Assembly: GCA_963932465.1 (NCBI GenBank)
Contig: OZ010795.1
Coordinates: 479,994,806 to 480,058,805 of the forward strand
Direction of reading: 5' to 3'
Length of the DNA stretch: 64,000 bases
DNA from: Maratus speciosus
Taxonomy: Eukaryota > Arthropoda > Arachnida > Araneae > Salticidae
The notes below the pieces were generated by a model. The model made no database searches. It had not been told where the DNA came from and was given only the letters and a program-made list of their open reading frames with translations. The stretch's first letter is position 1; every line of letters starts with the position of its first letter. Of this stretch, positions 1 to 12,129 are shown in pieces. The translations under genes and the position numbers were made by a program.

Positions 1-1219
1 TTATAGGCATTTTTAAAGTTAATTAAATACTTTCTTCTGCACTTCTTCAAGATTATCGTTAAAGAGATTAAATTTTATGAACCCCAAACTCCATAATTGA
101 GACATATTCAAAATGAATAAAAAATGAAAGTGTACTTGAATGCATTCTTTGGAGACAAATTATTGTTAAACAATATTTTATAGTTTATTCTATAAGCAAA
201 GTGTTCAAAGTTTGAATATATTTTCCTTAGTAAAACATTAAAACTGTTTCTAAAATTTCATTTGCTGCAGGGATGTGAACTGACAATAAAATCACTAGAT
301 CTAGAAATTTTAAGATCCTAAGATTTTATACAAAATCCAGAGATTTTCGGAATAGAGTTAACTCTCAATTAACCGATGCACTTCGCTAACCCTGTTATAT
401 AAGTTTCTTTTATTCTTGGGGTATTCCTTACAATTTAATATACCGGGAGGCCACAATTAAAACACCCCTACTCTGACCTGCCTATATATCGAACTACTCA
501 GTGTAAAGACTTCAAATTTTGTGTACATACTATTCAAGACATGGCAAATAGGATTACGCAAAAGAAATATAATTCCTGGAACACCTATAGTACACTGTAC
601 AACACTGTACAACAGAAAATAGGAAAAAAAAACACTTGGGAAATAAGCTTTTTTCCTTTTAATTTCTGTTGCCCTAATATGGAAAAAAGGTAAATAAGCT
701 TTAAAAGACATTATATCTTCACTTTGTAAACACAAAACTTTCCATAAACACATGGTTCTTAGCCATTATCTGGGTATAAAAGAGGATAGAAAATGAGGTG
801 AATGTTATTTCTTCTGCAACATTTCTATAATGAAAAGCAACCAGTCATGCGTTTCTGACAACCTGACCACTTTGTTCTCCTGATCTTAAACTGTGTGATT
901 TTTTGCTATGGGGACACTTAAAAACTTATTTATTGAGGACTTCCCTTAACCTTGGCATGTCCGAAAAAATGTATCACTTTACTTTTGAGAAGCATCTCAG
1001 TCGGTCAATAAAGGTCTACAGTTGAAGAAGATGTCCACAGACTGCAGATTTTACATCTTCATGAAGGAAACCATATTGAGCAGCATTACGTGCGTAAATA
1101 AGGCCCTTGTTACGTGAACATTTGATAGGTTTAAATAAAGTTTATAGAGATGCATCTTTTCAGCGTATGACCAGTTGTATAGCAGTTTTTATAATACTGT
1201 AGTAGCAATTTAATATATA
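1..1219. other. AT-rich DNA, no gene seen
   Basis: I see no coding region, RNA gene or clear repeat in this stretch. The 98-aa minus-strand ORF around 457-753 has no recognisable domain and AT-driven composition, so I treat it as chance. Confidence 0.6.
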
Positions 1220-1221
1220 TA

Positions 1222-2030
1222 CAGTATAACTTCAAAAATACGGCATCATCGGTACAAAGGCTATGCCGGATTTTTGAAGAAATATCAAAAGAGTAACTAG
1301 GAATATCAAAAGTAGTACTATATTCTTAATTGTGCTTTTAGCCATAATATAATTCATTATTAAGTAAAAATTATGTAAGAAAACGAGAAAATTAAATATA
1401 GAAAAACTTACCTTATTTGATATTTTCTATGTTACAGAAAAAAAAAGCTAATAAACAGTGAAATTATTTCTTCTTTTATAATTTCGGAAACAGCGATGTC
1501 AACTTTGTTTGCTTCAATTTTTTTGGCCGTTCTTTAACAAGTTTTTTTTTTTTTTTTTAAATACAAATTAAGAATGTCTATTTCGGAAATACAGTCTTGC
1601 TTCTCTACAGCAGATATTAATTCTCCAGACAAATTTATGCATTTTTCTAGTGACACCTTTTCTTCTGCCGATAGTTCATCCTCGTCTTCTGAGCTGCTAC
1701 AAACATTATCGGTGGTTCTATTTAGCACAGCGTCAGCGATCTAGCTGTCCGTTAAATTGCTCGTTGTTGATGCATTTTCGTCAATTCCTAGCCATCTATA
1801 CCTATTTTTTCGACACTTAATGCATTTACAAGTTTTGCGTGTTCAATCAGCTTATAAATTGCGGTCTTTTCACGGGAAAAGGGAAAGCCTGAAACTACTT
1901 CCTCATCACTGATGTCGCCATTGCCGAAAATTCGTTCCGACCATATACTGTGCCACCACGCATTCGCCAAAGATGTCCCCAAAGTTGTTCCCTTGCTAAG
2001 CAACTATGCAGTTCCCAGAAAGTTTGTTCA
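1222..2030 (-). mobile_element. pogo/Tigger-type transposon relic
   Basis: The left edge reads TA followed by CAGTATAACTTC, a pogo-like terminal motif at a TA target. About 300 bp inward the minus strand carries what looks like the C-terminal tail of a pogo/Tigger (CENP-B-like) transposase. No matching right terminus was found, so the right boundary is only where similarity fades. The internal poly-T run (about 1541-1558) lies inside the coding relic. Assignment rests on motif recognition and needs a database search. Confidence 0.5.
1534..2003 (-). pseudogene. C-terminal fragment of a pogo/Tigger-like transposase
   Basis: On the minus strand an open segment (2003-1788) is followed, in another frame, by a segment reading WLGIDENAST and then an acidic Ser/Glu-rich tail (SSSEDEDELSAEEK) ending in a lysine run encoded by a poly-T tract. 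The acidic stretch and the AWW-S-I box resemble the end of CENP-B/Tigger DDE transposases. There is at least one frame change and one in-frame stop between the two parts, and the DNA-binding and catalytic regions are absent. It is a dead remnant. Nothing suggests domestication. Confidence 0.5.
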
Positions 2031-2219
2031 AAAAATAATCGCCTCTGACAAATAAAGAAAAAATTCAAATATTCTATTTTTTCTTTTTTTTACTTTCCAT
2101 CTTTAAGTTTTTAATTCATAAAGAACTACTATTTTTCTTCTCCCATAATTGAAAGAGTAAAAGAAAAAGGAAGGGAGAATATGGTTTTAACATTAAAAAT
2201 CAAAAACGTTTAGTTCATT

Positions 2220-3050
2220 AAAATACAAATTTTATATATTCACGGTGATTAAGATGAATTACATCTCTTAGAAAGAGAATATTCATTTTTCCATATAGTG
2301 AATATTCCAGAAATGTTAAGCGAGACATTTAAATTGATGCTTTGTCGTTAAGAGGTTGATTGCAAAGTAAAATTTCTATTCAACATAATTTAAATTTAAT
2401 AAATTTCAGAAAACAATATAAAAAAAAACTTTATAGTCCTGTGTAATCATACTTTTGAACGTGTTAAAAATTTTAATTTATTCTGCTTTATGTAATCGAA
2501 AATCATTTCTTTACGCAGAATATTTATATATACTGTTGAATTGCCTCACCACTTTGATAGAGCCGGATAAAAAATAGAACTATCACCAAAAATAATAATT
2601 TCTGCTTTCTTTTAAATTGCTTAATAATTATAGTTTGAGTTATAATTTTGGGACATCTTTTGCCATACTTTTGCTGAGTAAAAATTAATATCCAATTCGC
2701 GAAATCCTTAAAGGATAGACTTAATATAACTTTAGAAAGTAAAAATGTTAGAACATCAAAGGATGAATTTAATAAATTCATGGTATTTGAGTTAAATTAC
2801 ATCTCTTTGAGAAAAACATGTTCATTCTTTCAAAGAAGGAACGTTCCAGATATGTAAAGTGAAATATATTTAAATTATATTTCGCAAAGGGAATGATTTC
2901 AAAGTAAAATTTCGTATTCCACAAAATTTTTATTTAATGTATTTCAGGTGGTATTAAGGTCATTTTCTAGCCATGTGTATCATACATTTTATTGCTTTGA
3001 TAATTTTATTTATTCTGCATTATTTAATCGAAAATTATTTTTTTTTTTTT
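2220..3050 (+). repeat. dispersed repeat, one and a half tandem copies
   Basis: About 2,505-3,050 is repeated, diverged, at about 45,195-45,720. Shared stretches include a segment around 'gccatacttttgctgagtaa' and an end reading 'ttattctgcattatttaatc'. The part at 2,220-2,520 repeats the second half of the unit just upstream, so the locus holds a partial tandem duplication. No coding capacity is seen, and the ORF at 2524-2781 is a shadow. Family unknown. Confidence 0.6.
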
Positions 3051-3359
3051 TTACTTTTACGAAGAACGTATAATTATGTTATTTATGCTATCCCTATTAT
3101 ATTATCATTGTCACTCTAAATTCGACATTACACTTTAGTCCGGTAATTTTGAGAAGCAAACTCAACAACTATAATAATTAACTGGAACCAATAAATGTTG
3201 TAACTATCCGGCAAGCTAAATATAAAACTAGTAAATACAAATAATAATCAATAAATAAAATAATAAACAAATAATTAAATTTATATGTATCTGTAAACAC
3301 TATTTGATATAGGTATATAATACATTTAATTCTATGTTTAATAACCTTTAAATATAAAA

Positions 3360-5825
3360 CTAGCAGGAATGACCGAGCTAAGCTCGGTCAAAATGAGCTT
3401 TGTGTTTATCTCGATATATTATTCCACTAAATCATTCTTGCTGTTTTAGATACAATTTGCTTGACCCTGAGACATAGTGACCCAAAATGACGCACTAATA
3501 GAATTTTTTCGAACATGCGACCTAATACAATGCTCTTCTAGAGCCTGAAAACGATGGAATACAAAATTTAGTGAAAACCGTTAGTCATATTCTAGATAAA
3601 ATAAGCTTGACCAACGTTGATTCAAAAAACCACTAATCGAAATTTATCGAAAGTGTGAGCTATTTCAATGGTATTTTTGTTCTGTGAAACGGTATCACAA
3701 AAAAAAATTGTCAAAATTGTTTGAACATGTTTGAGATGGATGCCGTTGGCTTGACCCCGACTCATTATCACCAAAATGACCCACTAATAGAATTTTCTTG
3801 AGCATGCGACCCAGCCCACTGGTTTTATATTGTCCAGAAACGGTGTAGTACACAGTTTTTCAAAATCTTTTGAGCCGTTTTTTAGATAAAGTTAGCTTGA
3901 TCCTGATCCATTAGGACCCAAAATGACCCATTCATTGAATTTTCTCGTACATGCGACCCTGCCCAATGGTCTTATCATGCTCGGAAACGGTATTATACAA
4001 AATGTTTGCAAAATGTTTTGAAGCGCCTTTTAAATACAATTAGCTTGACCCTGACCCATTGTGAGCCAAAATGACCCACTAATCGAATTTCCTTGAACAT
4101 GCGACCTAGCCCAATGGTCTTCTCGAGTCCGAAAATGATAGAATACAAAATTTAGTCAAAATCGTTTAAGCCGTTTTTTAGATAAAATTAGCTGGACCCT
4201 GACCCATTGTGACCCAAAATGACCCACTAATCGAATTTTCTCGAACATGTGACTTACCCCAATTCTCTTCTCATGCCCAGAAATGGTATAATATAAAATT
4301 TGGTCAAAATGTTTTGAGCATGTTTTTAGATTCAATTAGCTTGACTCTGGCCCATTGTGACCAAAAATGACCCACTAATTGAATTTTCTCGAACATGTGA
4401 CTTAGCCTAAACGTCATCTCATGACCAGAAACGGCCGTATATTAAGAAAAATTGTGAAAATGTCTTGAGCTGTTTTTAGATGTAATTAGCTTGACCCTGA
4501 CTCATAATGACCCACTAATCAAATTTTCTCAAACACGTGACCCATCCCAATGGTCTTTTGGCACCCGAAAACAATAGTTTATAGAATTTCGTCAAAATAG
4601 TAGAGCCTTTATCTAGATAAACTTAGCTGGGCCCACGGTGACCCAAAAATGACCCACTAATCGAATTTTCTTGAACACGTTATCCATCCCAATGGTCTTT
4701 TCGTGCCCGAAAATTGTTAGGTACAAAATTTAGTCAAAATCGATTGAGCCGTTCTCTAGATATAATTAGCTTCACCCTGACCCATTATGACCCAAAATGA
4801 CCCACTAATTTAATTTTCTCAAACACGAGACCCATCCCAATGGTCTTTTCGTGCCCGAAAACAGTAGGGTGCAAAATTTCGTCAAAATGGTTAGAGCCGT
4901 TATCTAGGTAAACTTAGCTTGACCCACGGTGACCCAAAAATGACCCCCTAATCGAATTTTCTCGATCATGTGACTTAGCCCAATGGTCTTCTCGTAATCC
5001 AAAACTGTAGAATATAGAGTTTAGTGAAAATAGTTAGAGCCGTTTTTTAGATAAAAATAATTGACCCACAGTGACCCAAAAATGACCCACTAATCGAATT
5101 TTCTCGAACACGTGACCCATCCCACAGGTCTTTGCGCGCCCGAAAATGGTTAGATACAAAATTCAGTCAAAATCGATTGAGCCGTTCTCTAGATATAATC
5201 AGCTTGACCCTGACACATTATGACCCAAAATGACCCACTAATCGAATTTTCTCGAACACATGACCCATGCCAATCGTCTTTTCGTGCCCGAAAACAGTAG
5301 GGTGCAAAATTTCGTCAAAATCGTTAGAGCCGTTATCTAGATAAACTTAGCTTGACCCACGGTGACCCAAAAATGACCCCCGAATCGAATTTTCTCGATC
5401 ATGTGACTTAGCCCAATGGTCTCCTCGTAATTCAAAACTGTAGAATATAGAGTTTAGTGAAAATCGTTAGAGCCGTTTTTTAGATAAAAATAGCTAGACC
5501 CACACTGACCCAAAAATGACCACAAATCGAAATTTCTCGAACACCTGACCTAGCCCAATAGTCTTCTCGTGCCCGAAAATGGTTGGATACGAAATTTGGT
5601 CAAAATCGATTGAGCCGTTCTTTAGATATAATTAGCTAGACCCTGATCCATTATGACCCAAAATCACCCACTAATCGAATTTTCTCTAACGCGAGACCCA
5701 TCCCAATGGTCTTTACGTGCCCGAAAACGGTAGGGTGCAAAATTTAATTAAAATCGTTAGAGCCGTTCTCAAGATAAAATTTACATACACACACACACAA
5801 TTTTTGCTCGCATTATAGTATAAGA
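3360..5825 (-). mobile_element. non-autonomous Helitron with ~145-bp internal tandem array
   Basis: Read on the minus strand, the element starts TCTTATACTATAATG directly after an A. It ends with a 10-bp perfect hairpin (TGACCGAGCT, 1-nt loop, AGCTCGGTCA; plus 3370-3390), a 6-nt spacer and CTAG, followed by T. This is the Helitron signature: 5'-TC, 3' hairpin plus CTRR, insertion between A and T, no target duplication. The interior has no Rep/helicase ORF and consists almost wholly of diverged ~145-bp tandem units. A CA dinucleotide run sits near the 5' end. The class call rests on the termini only. Confidence 0.82.
3400..5790 (-). repeat. ~145-bp minisatellite array inside the Helitron
   Basis: About 16 diverged copies of a unit of about 138-158 bp. 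Each contains a box like 'gacccactaatcgaatttt' and a second box like 'aaaatcgttagagccgttct'. Spacing of the first box (about 3,778, 3,924, 4,071, 4,209 and so on) gives the period. Units toward the right are more alike and partly grouped in pairs, suggesting local amplification. Confidence 0.85.
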
Positions 5826-7224
5826 TAAAAAGCTTGTACATGTTTGTGTGTTTTATATTTTAATCAATTATTAATATTTGAAGATCGTGCAAAATGTTTA
5901 TGAATGTAAACAAGTATACAAAATAAAAAACGGTATAAAACGTATTTGTTTTACTAGTGTTTAGGAGAAATAAATGCTTAAAATGTATATTTAAATTCAT
6001 TATATATTTAACACATCCATTTTAATTAGTCTGGATATATTTTATTTTCAACAGAATCAAAAGATCGTTTTATAAATATATTTTTTCTTTGCCTTTTTTC
6101 CTTTAGAATTGCATTCAAAACTGGTTATATCTGCTTAGTTTATTATGAAAATACTAAAGAAAATGCATTTCAAAGGAATTAATACTAATAATCTAACATT
6201 AATACATTCCATTCGTAAAGTTTAAATAAACATAAAATTATTTTTAAAAAATTCGATAAAAAACGGTATTTAAAGTCACTTGTTATAGAGTTTGGCGTTG
6301 ATATAAACCAGAAAATGTGTTTTTGAAAGTAAAATTACTTCATTTGCAATTTGTCCATATAATTTTATATAGTCATTTTAGAACTTAGAAGAACACTAGT
6401 GAATATTTAAGGTTTTTCAACTGTAATTTGTACTATCTGTTTGCCCATTAAAACATATCCCATTTGTTAAACAGAAAAATAAGCAAAGTAAACGATAAGT
6501 ACGCAAATGTAATAAAACACTCAAATAAAACTGAACACTTTTTATAGCTGTAGCAGCCAAAGGATATTCACTGAACATTTTACCATGTACAACATTATGT
6601 TCAGCAGGATTCACTTATCCTGAGTGAAAGCATGTTTTTTCTTCGGCAACTTTTCCGTGCTCAATTAGAAAAAATTGTCCTTTCTTTCCGCACTCGGTAA
6701 ATTGAACCAATAGAAATACAGGAATGGGATGGGATTTTATTAAGGATCGGACAAATTTGCCTATATTGCTAGAGAAGGAATGCCTTCAGGGCATTGAAGA
6801 TAATTTGAAGATACATTTGAAGATACATTTGAAGATAAAGTGATCAGTCACCCCAACTATCATCCTCGTATAAGGAGAATCCTGAATACTTGCCCAGTTA
6901 CTCTTCCCAGACCACGCTGGTTTCGGACCCGCAGCCATCGGCATAAGCTCCTCATTTTGTGGCCATATGCTAACTACCGGACTGAGACCAATAAGAAAGG
7001 GACCTACCCTGGACCAATAAGAAAGAATTACACAAAGATATGCTCATTTATTCTGTAATGGTAACAATTCAGCACACAGTTGAAAACTCTACTAAGAGCT
7101 CGGAGAACCTGTTCTCTCAGCACCTAAAACTTTCGGGCGAAGCTTAATAAAGTTGCTTTCTATAATGTTTGTTGTTTGTTGTTTAATTTTTCTCATATCT
7201 GATACGACTAATAACCTCCTCGAT
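5826..7224. other. AT-rich DNA with no recognised gene
   Basis: No supported coding region. A short triple direct repeat ('gaagatacattt', about 6,797-6,838) is present. The 72-aa ORF at 6840-7058 lies in a locally less AT-rich patch (about 6,830-7,150) followed by 'aataaagttgctttc'. That patch could be a retroelement LTR or exon fragment, but I could not identify a partner copy. Confidence 0.5.
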
Positions 7225-7252
7225 TCGGAAGTATCACATGTGATACTTCCGA
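7225..7252. repeat. 28-bp perfect palindrome
   Basis: TCGGAAGTATCACA is followed immediately by its exact reverse complement, with no spacer. It has no protein-coding context and is not part of a recognised element end. Confidence 0.9.
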
Positions 7253-7831
7253 GGAAGACATAAACTAAACTATTTGATTTTTTTACATTTTTACTTAAGG
7301 CTATTCTTAACTGCTCTGCTCAATAAACAAAAATTTTTTGACACATTTACAAATTCATTTTTTAACGGAAAGATATAAAATTGGAAAGCCTGACCATGGA
7401 TGCGATTTGGAATCGAACTGTGTTTTCCATTTTTGATCAATAAATTACCTATTGAGTTATAAGCGATTTTGATTACGTGATCAAACACGTTTTTCACCCT
7501 TAATTGAATGCTTATCTTCTCTCGCGCCGAAATTCGTTTCAAAACACCCACTTTGACACTATTTTACGAAAGATCTATTGCGTCTGTAAAAAAACGGAAA
7601 AAAGCTCGATGACATAGTTTCTGAACAACAACACCTGCTAGTTTCATGCATTTTCGAACAAAAATAAATTAAAACTTTGCCATAAAGTTGCCCTTTTGGA
7701 TTTGAGAACAGCCTTAACTTCTATATAGCTAAGTGTTTTTGGCTTTCGATCAAAATCAATAAATGTCAGCACTGATGCTTATTTCCTCATAAAATAAGAG
7801 TTATTATCATCTGACTTCGCAAAATGCATTC

Positions 7832-8158
7832 CAGACAGTGTGTCCAAAAAAGTAAGAAATTTTCATAATTAATTAACTTAAATTCCCTACAGTAAAAGAA
7901 AGAAATTGAGGGTTTGTAGATCATTCAATTAATTAAAGGCCTTCAATTAGTTACTGTGTAATTTTGGTTATGAATAATTAAATCGATATTTAGAGAGTGT
8001 TTGTAATTTTAGATCCTAATTTTGTGAACTTAAATTACCAGCCCTCTAAAGTATCCATTTCAGATGAAGGGCTTCTTCTGTCATCTATGGTATGTTTTTG
8101 TTTGTGAAAAATCAATGAATGTGTATTCGCAGTGTTATTTTTCCTTCGGGACTGAAGG
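7832..8158 (+). repeat. dispersed repeat (paired with 44,078-44,404)
   Basis: Starts 'cattccagacagtgtgtcca' and ends near 'gggactgaa'. The same ~325-bp sequence, clearly diverged and with small gaps, occurs in direct orientation at 44,078-44,404. The 'cagtgtgtccaaaa' start resembles a mariner-type terminus, but no matching opposite terminus or transposase is seen. No ORF. Confidence 0.7.
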
Positions 8159-8343
8159 GTTTAAATAAATTTTGAAAGTTCTAAAACAGCTAAGAATTCC
8201 GAAGATATTTCTTCTCTGGCTGAAGACGCCTACTACTATTAGTTTTTCAGCTACTTATGGGATTATCTTTCTTCTGATTTTGTTGTATAAGGGGCTGTCA
8301 AATGAAACCCGAACACACACTAAAAAGTGAGTATGTAAAATTT

Positions 8344-8806
8344 TTATTCAAAAATAATTGTCAGAACTGTTAAGACATTTATCCCACTGAGAGACGAAAT
8401 GATTAATTCCAGTTTTGTAGAAAAAGTTAGATTGCTGACGGATCCACAACCTCACCCACTCTTTCACTATCTCGTCCAAATGAAACCGACGTCCACGAAT
8501 GTCATTCTTCAAAAGGCCTAAAATGAGAAAATCCCCCGGATAGGACCATCAATCTGCGCAATCACATCAGGGATAATGGTACGTCCGGAGTGATGGGCCT
8601 GTCCTGACCAAGGATCGTTTTGCAGCGATGTGCGTCATTCTCGGAATCTCTTATGCCACTCGTGCACACTTGTGACATGCCGTGACACAGACATGCCGTG
8701 TTTGCCAGAGGCAGCAGACATCCGAGGATGAATTTCGCGTGTTCCAGTACCCTCAGCCACCAAAAACTGAACCAAATCCCGCCTGCTCTTCTTTGCTTGC
8801 TTCCAT
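8344..8806 (-). pseudogene. mariner-type transposase relic (internally deleted, frameshifted)
   Basis: The minus strand begins at an ATG (8806) with MEASKEEQAGF, a start typical of arthropod mariner transposases, and continues in a shifted frame with TREIHPRMSAA. The middle of the protein is then lost. The C-terminal end resumes with HSWTSVSFGRDS-like and FYKTGINHFVSQWDKCLN segments in other frames. WDKCLN close to the terminal inverted repeat is characteristic of mariner C-termini. At least two frame changes and several stops are present, and the DD34D catalytic block is missing. Confidence 0.7.
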
Positions 8807-8877
8807 TTCTAATGCTGGACGAACACTCTTTTCTCTACGCTCACATATAGATGGGGAGGCGGCAGCACAGTTAGTCA

Positions 8878-9313
8878 CCTCATCGTGTTCACGGCTGAAA
8901 TTCCAGAATTAGTTAAAACTCGATTCGCATTTTTTAACTCAATCGGTTTGCCAATTGATGTTTTGGTGGAAAACACGATTTTAACGGTTGACTCGCAGGT
9001 TTACCATTTGCTGCATCGCCAATCGACCGCTTTTATAGAAAACGGTTACTTCACTGTATCATGGAGCGCTCTCATTGGTCAGAATAGAGATATTCTATAA
9101 AAGCGGTGGAGTGACTATGGAGCAAATGGTACAGATTTTTAACAATGTGGAGGACTGGGAGCAGGAAAATACAATGGTAAACCTTCGAGTCAACCGCTAA
9201 AATCGGGTTTTCAGGTATTTTTCACCAAGATATGACTCGGCAGACCGATTGCGTTTTAAAATGCGAATCGAGTTGTAACTACTTCTGGAATTTCAGCCGT
9301 GAACTCGATGACG
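8878..9313. mobile_element. ~435-bp foldback element
   Basis: Left arm 'gttcacggctgaaattccag' is mirrored by 'ctggaatttcagccgtgaac' near 9,290-9,309. Pairing continues inward with gaps (for example 'cgattcgcatttt' against 'aaaatgcgaatcg', and 'ggttgactcgcaggtttacc' against its diverged partner). The centre holds a small inner inverted repeat around 'gcttttatag'. No coding capacity; the short ORFs across it are shadows. It sits inside the mariner relic. Confidence 0.75.
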
Positions 9314-9354
9314 TGATTGTCTATGCTGCCGCTTTCCGGTCTACTACAAAGAAA

Positions 9355-9610
9355 TAACTAGAGAACAGGAATTCTGCTTTTTCAGAATTTAGTGTCGCCG
9401 CCGACATTTCCATTACTTCATTTTCTTCTGATGGACTGGTGGCCTCTATTATGATGAAGCAGCCATTATAAATGAAGCGTTAGATGAAGTTGAAAGAGCA
9501 GTTGTAAAAAGTTAGAACTCTGATTTTCTGGACAGAATGGGGGGGAAAAACGGCCATTTTTTTTTTCAAAAAAAAATTATGGCCATTTTTTTCCCCTTTG
9601 GCGAGGAATG
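9355..9610. repeat. copy of palindromic MITE family (see 26,052-26,375)
   Basis: Shares 'gaacaggaattctgcttttt', 'cagaatttagtgtcgcc', 'tgatggactggt' and the central 'tatggccatttttttcccc' motif with the better copy at 26,052-26,375. One arm is decayed. No coding sequence. Confidence 0.7.
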
Positions 9611-9652
9611 TGTTGTATGGCAAATGTTCGGTTTTCATTTGACTGCTTCTCA

Positions 9653-10938
9653 TAGTTGCTTGTAACTTTCTCTAAAAAGCAACTTATTCTTTCAAAATGT
9701 CTTCTTTTAGTCTGCAATGATATGGTGTATTTAAGACATTTGTATTTTATTACTAACGAATTAAGTTATAATTTTTTTATGAAAATATTTAATATTTTAA
9801 GATTGGATTTCTTAAAATAACGTGATTAATTATTAAATCGAAAAAAAATCTTTGTTTTATTTGCAAAATGAAGTTGGAGCAGTATCTTGCTAAGATTTCT
9901 AGAAATCAATGTTAAATAAAAAAATAATGTTAATGATATAACTAATCATTTTTTTATAATACCACATCACTGTTTACTTTTACAATGTTTATAAAATATT
10001 TCATTGTAATCAAATTTATAAATATTTTACAAAACTTTCTGTTAAAAAGCATGTGTATTAGTAACTATAATTAATGCTTTTGGCTGATTGTCCTTTTAAT
10101 ATTAAAGTTCTAACTTTCTGAAGGGTTTATTTATTTAATTACGCATGCAAACGAGCAGAGTAATAATTTGTAACCGATGTACGTATCCACTCAAATTTTT
10201 AAATTACGCTTTTATATCCTTAGGCATCTATTTGTTCTCGTTAACTTAAATATAATGCCATTAAATAAACACACCTCATTTTGGTATAAATAAAACGCAG
10301 TTTAATTGCATTTCAATCATTTCACTCAAAGGATAGATGTAAGAGTTTAGAATATTTATCATCTCATTTAAACATCCCTTTTATTTAAACTGCAAGTAAC
10401 GAATTTCAGAGTTTTTTAAAGTAAGAGTGCATTGATGGAAATTGATTAAATACATACATTGATTTATTTTCACTATATAGCTGATAATGCTTAAAGAAGG
10501 TTTTTAAACAAATGTATTTAAGCACTTTCTATTACAGAATGCTTGTCACAGTGAAGTTTCTGTTTAAAGAATTAATAAATTTCCATTAAACTTCTGCTTT
10601 GGAATTTGTAAAGACGTACGAATATTTAAAGCAGAAATCCGGTTGAACATTCAATTACGAAAGTTGAATAAAATGTCATAAGAATATTTTATATCTTTAA
10701 AAGCCTTATAGCTAGAGAAATTGCATATCAAATATTTAATCTTCACTTTTTTCTGTTGAACAGGTGCAATTCACTTTTCTCAAGTTTTGTTTAAAAATTT
10801 TCTTAATACATCCTGCTTAATTAGTTTTGAATTTTACAAACGTTAATAAAATTATCATGATCTGAACGCTTTACAGAGCCTTTTACATAAGTCTCCGCCT
10901 GTAACCTGCGAATTGAAATAGTCATTTAAAAATAAAAT
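9653..10938. other. AT-rich DNA, nothing recognised
   Basis: Extremely AT-rich, without ORFs of note, tandem structure or recognisable element termini. Confidence 0.6.
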
Positions 10939-10939
10939 T

Positions 10940-11222
10940 GGTACTTCTTAGTTATCCCGTCGACCAAATTACTGTCGCAAAATTGTAAGATTAAATGCCA
11001 ATAATGGTTGCCATTAATTAATTAATTGTAAAATTAAATGCCAATAATGACCAATAAAACCCTTAATTCGATGTTTTATTGGTATTTTTATTAATGTTTT
11101 ACTAATTTATTTGTTCTTTCGTTATTAAAAATAAAAATTATGTCAATGTGTATAATTTGGCGAGTGGTTTTGGCGATTTATATAGTTTGGCGAAATTGGT
11201 CGACGGGATAACTAAGAAGAAC
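10940..11222. mobile_element. ~283-bp TIR element (MITE)
   Basis: Near-perfect inverted termini: 'cttcttagttatcccgtcga' at about 10,944 and its reverse complement 'tcgacgggataactaagaag' ending about 11,219. The interior contains a direct duplication of 'attaaatgccaataatg'. No ORF. The exact boundaries and the target duplication are not clear, so the superfamily is left open. Confidence 0.75.
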
Positions 11223-11574
11223 CATAAAATATTATTCAGTTTTGGCTTGAAATACTGAGCAGTTATATCAGAAAGATGACTTGATTTTGCTATAGAAAAA
11301 AAATAGATATAAAAAGAAGAATATTAATAAAATCATAAAAATGACCACTTTGCTATCTTTCGCAGTACTCAATTTAAAAATTAATCTAAAACTGAACTAG
11401 TCGGGAGTGGCAATTCTAAAACTTTCTTCTATCTCATACATGTTAATACTTCCTGAAAAATGCAGCATAGCAGCGCCACCGGTTAGATGATTTATAGCTA
11501 AATCTGATCAGCAACAACTTATGTCAACTTCTAACTAAACCCGAGGTTGGATGAAAATGGGGGTCAGAATGGGG

Positions 11575-11725
11575 GAAAATTGCCATTTTTTTTTTCACGT
11601 TCTGACCAGAAAATCAGAGTTATAACTTTTTATGACTGCTCTTTCATCTTCACCTAACAGTTCATTTATATTGGTTGTTTCATAATAATAGAAGCCATCA
11701 GACCATCAGAAGAAAATGATCCATT
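11575..11725. repeat. half copy of palindromic MITE family
   Basis: Contains 'gaccagaaaatcagagtt', 'ctgctctttcatcttcacct' and 'cataataatagaagccatca', matching the right arm of the element at 26,052-26,375. The left arm is missing. Confidence 0.75.
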
Positions 11726-12129
11726 CCAAAGGTATAAATTCGATTGAAAAAAAAACTATTTCATACTTTGATCAGAAAGAAGAGCACCTGCAATTTTCAT
11801 GACACTAATAGAATCACATAGCTGCCAATTTGTAGGAATTTGTTACCTCTAAAATTTAATACAATTTTTTGTCATATTTAATCGTTGACAATTGTTAGAT
11901 TTCGGCGATTGAATTAGGCAAAATTTACTATTAAGTTTTAGTGGTAATAAAAAATCTTAGAAATTGTTAGCTATGCAGCAAAACTGACATTCGACAAACA
12001 AAAAATTATCAAGGGCTTTTTCAAATAAACAATTCCAATCCCCATTTTTCTTAAAAGTAATGGAAGTGTACATCAAAGAAATACTACTAGTACCATAAAA
12101 GTTAATAAATTAAGTGAAAAAATATATTT

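Larger units (their letters stand above)
8294..9645 (-). mobile_element. degenerate mariner element with nested insertions
   Basis: Left end GCTGTCAAATGAAACCCGAA matches the reverse complement of the right end (GCAGTCAAATGAAAACCGAA) at nearly every position, giving ~21-bp terminal inverted repeats. Between them lie a broken mariner transposase (8,344-8,806), a foldback element (8,878-9,313) and a copy of the palindromic MITE (9,355-9,610). With the insertions removed, the remaining mariner is short and internally deleted. Confidence 0.65.

Noticed and set aside
457..753. 98-aa minus-strand ORF
   Set aside because: No domain, composition follows the AT-rich DNA, no neighbouring exons or element ends.
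3400..5790. Regularly spaced repeats that could suggest a CRISPR array
   Set aside because: Units are ~145 bp, diverge along their whole length, lack unique spacers, and lie in a Helitron in a eukaryotic genome.
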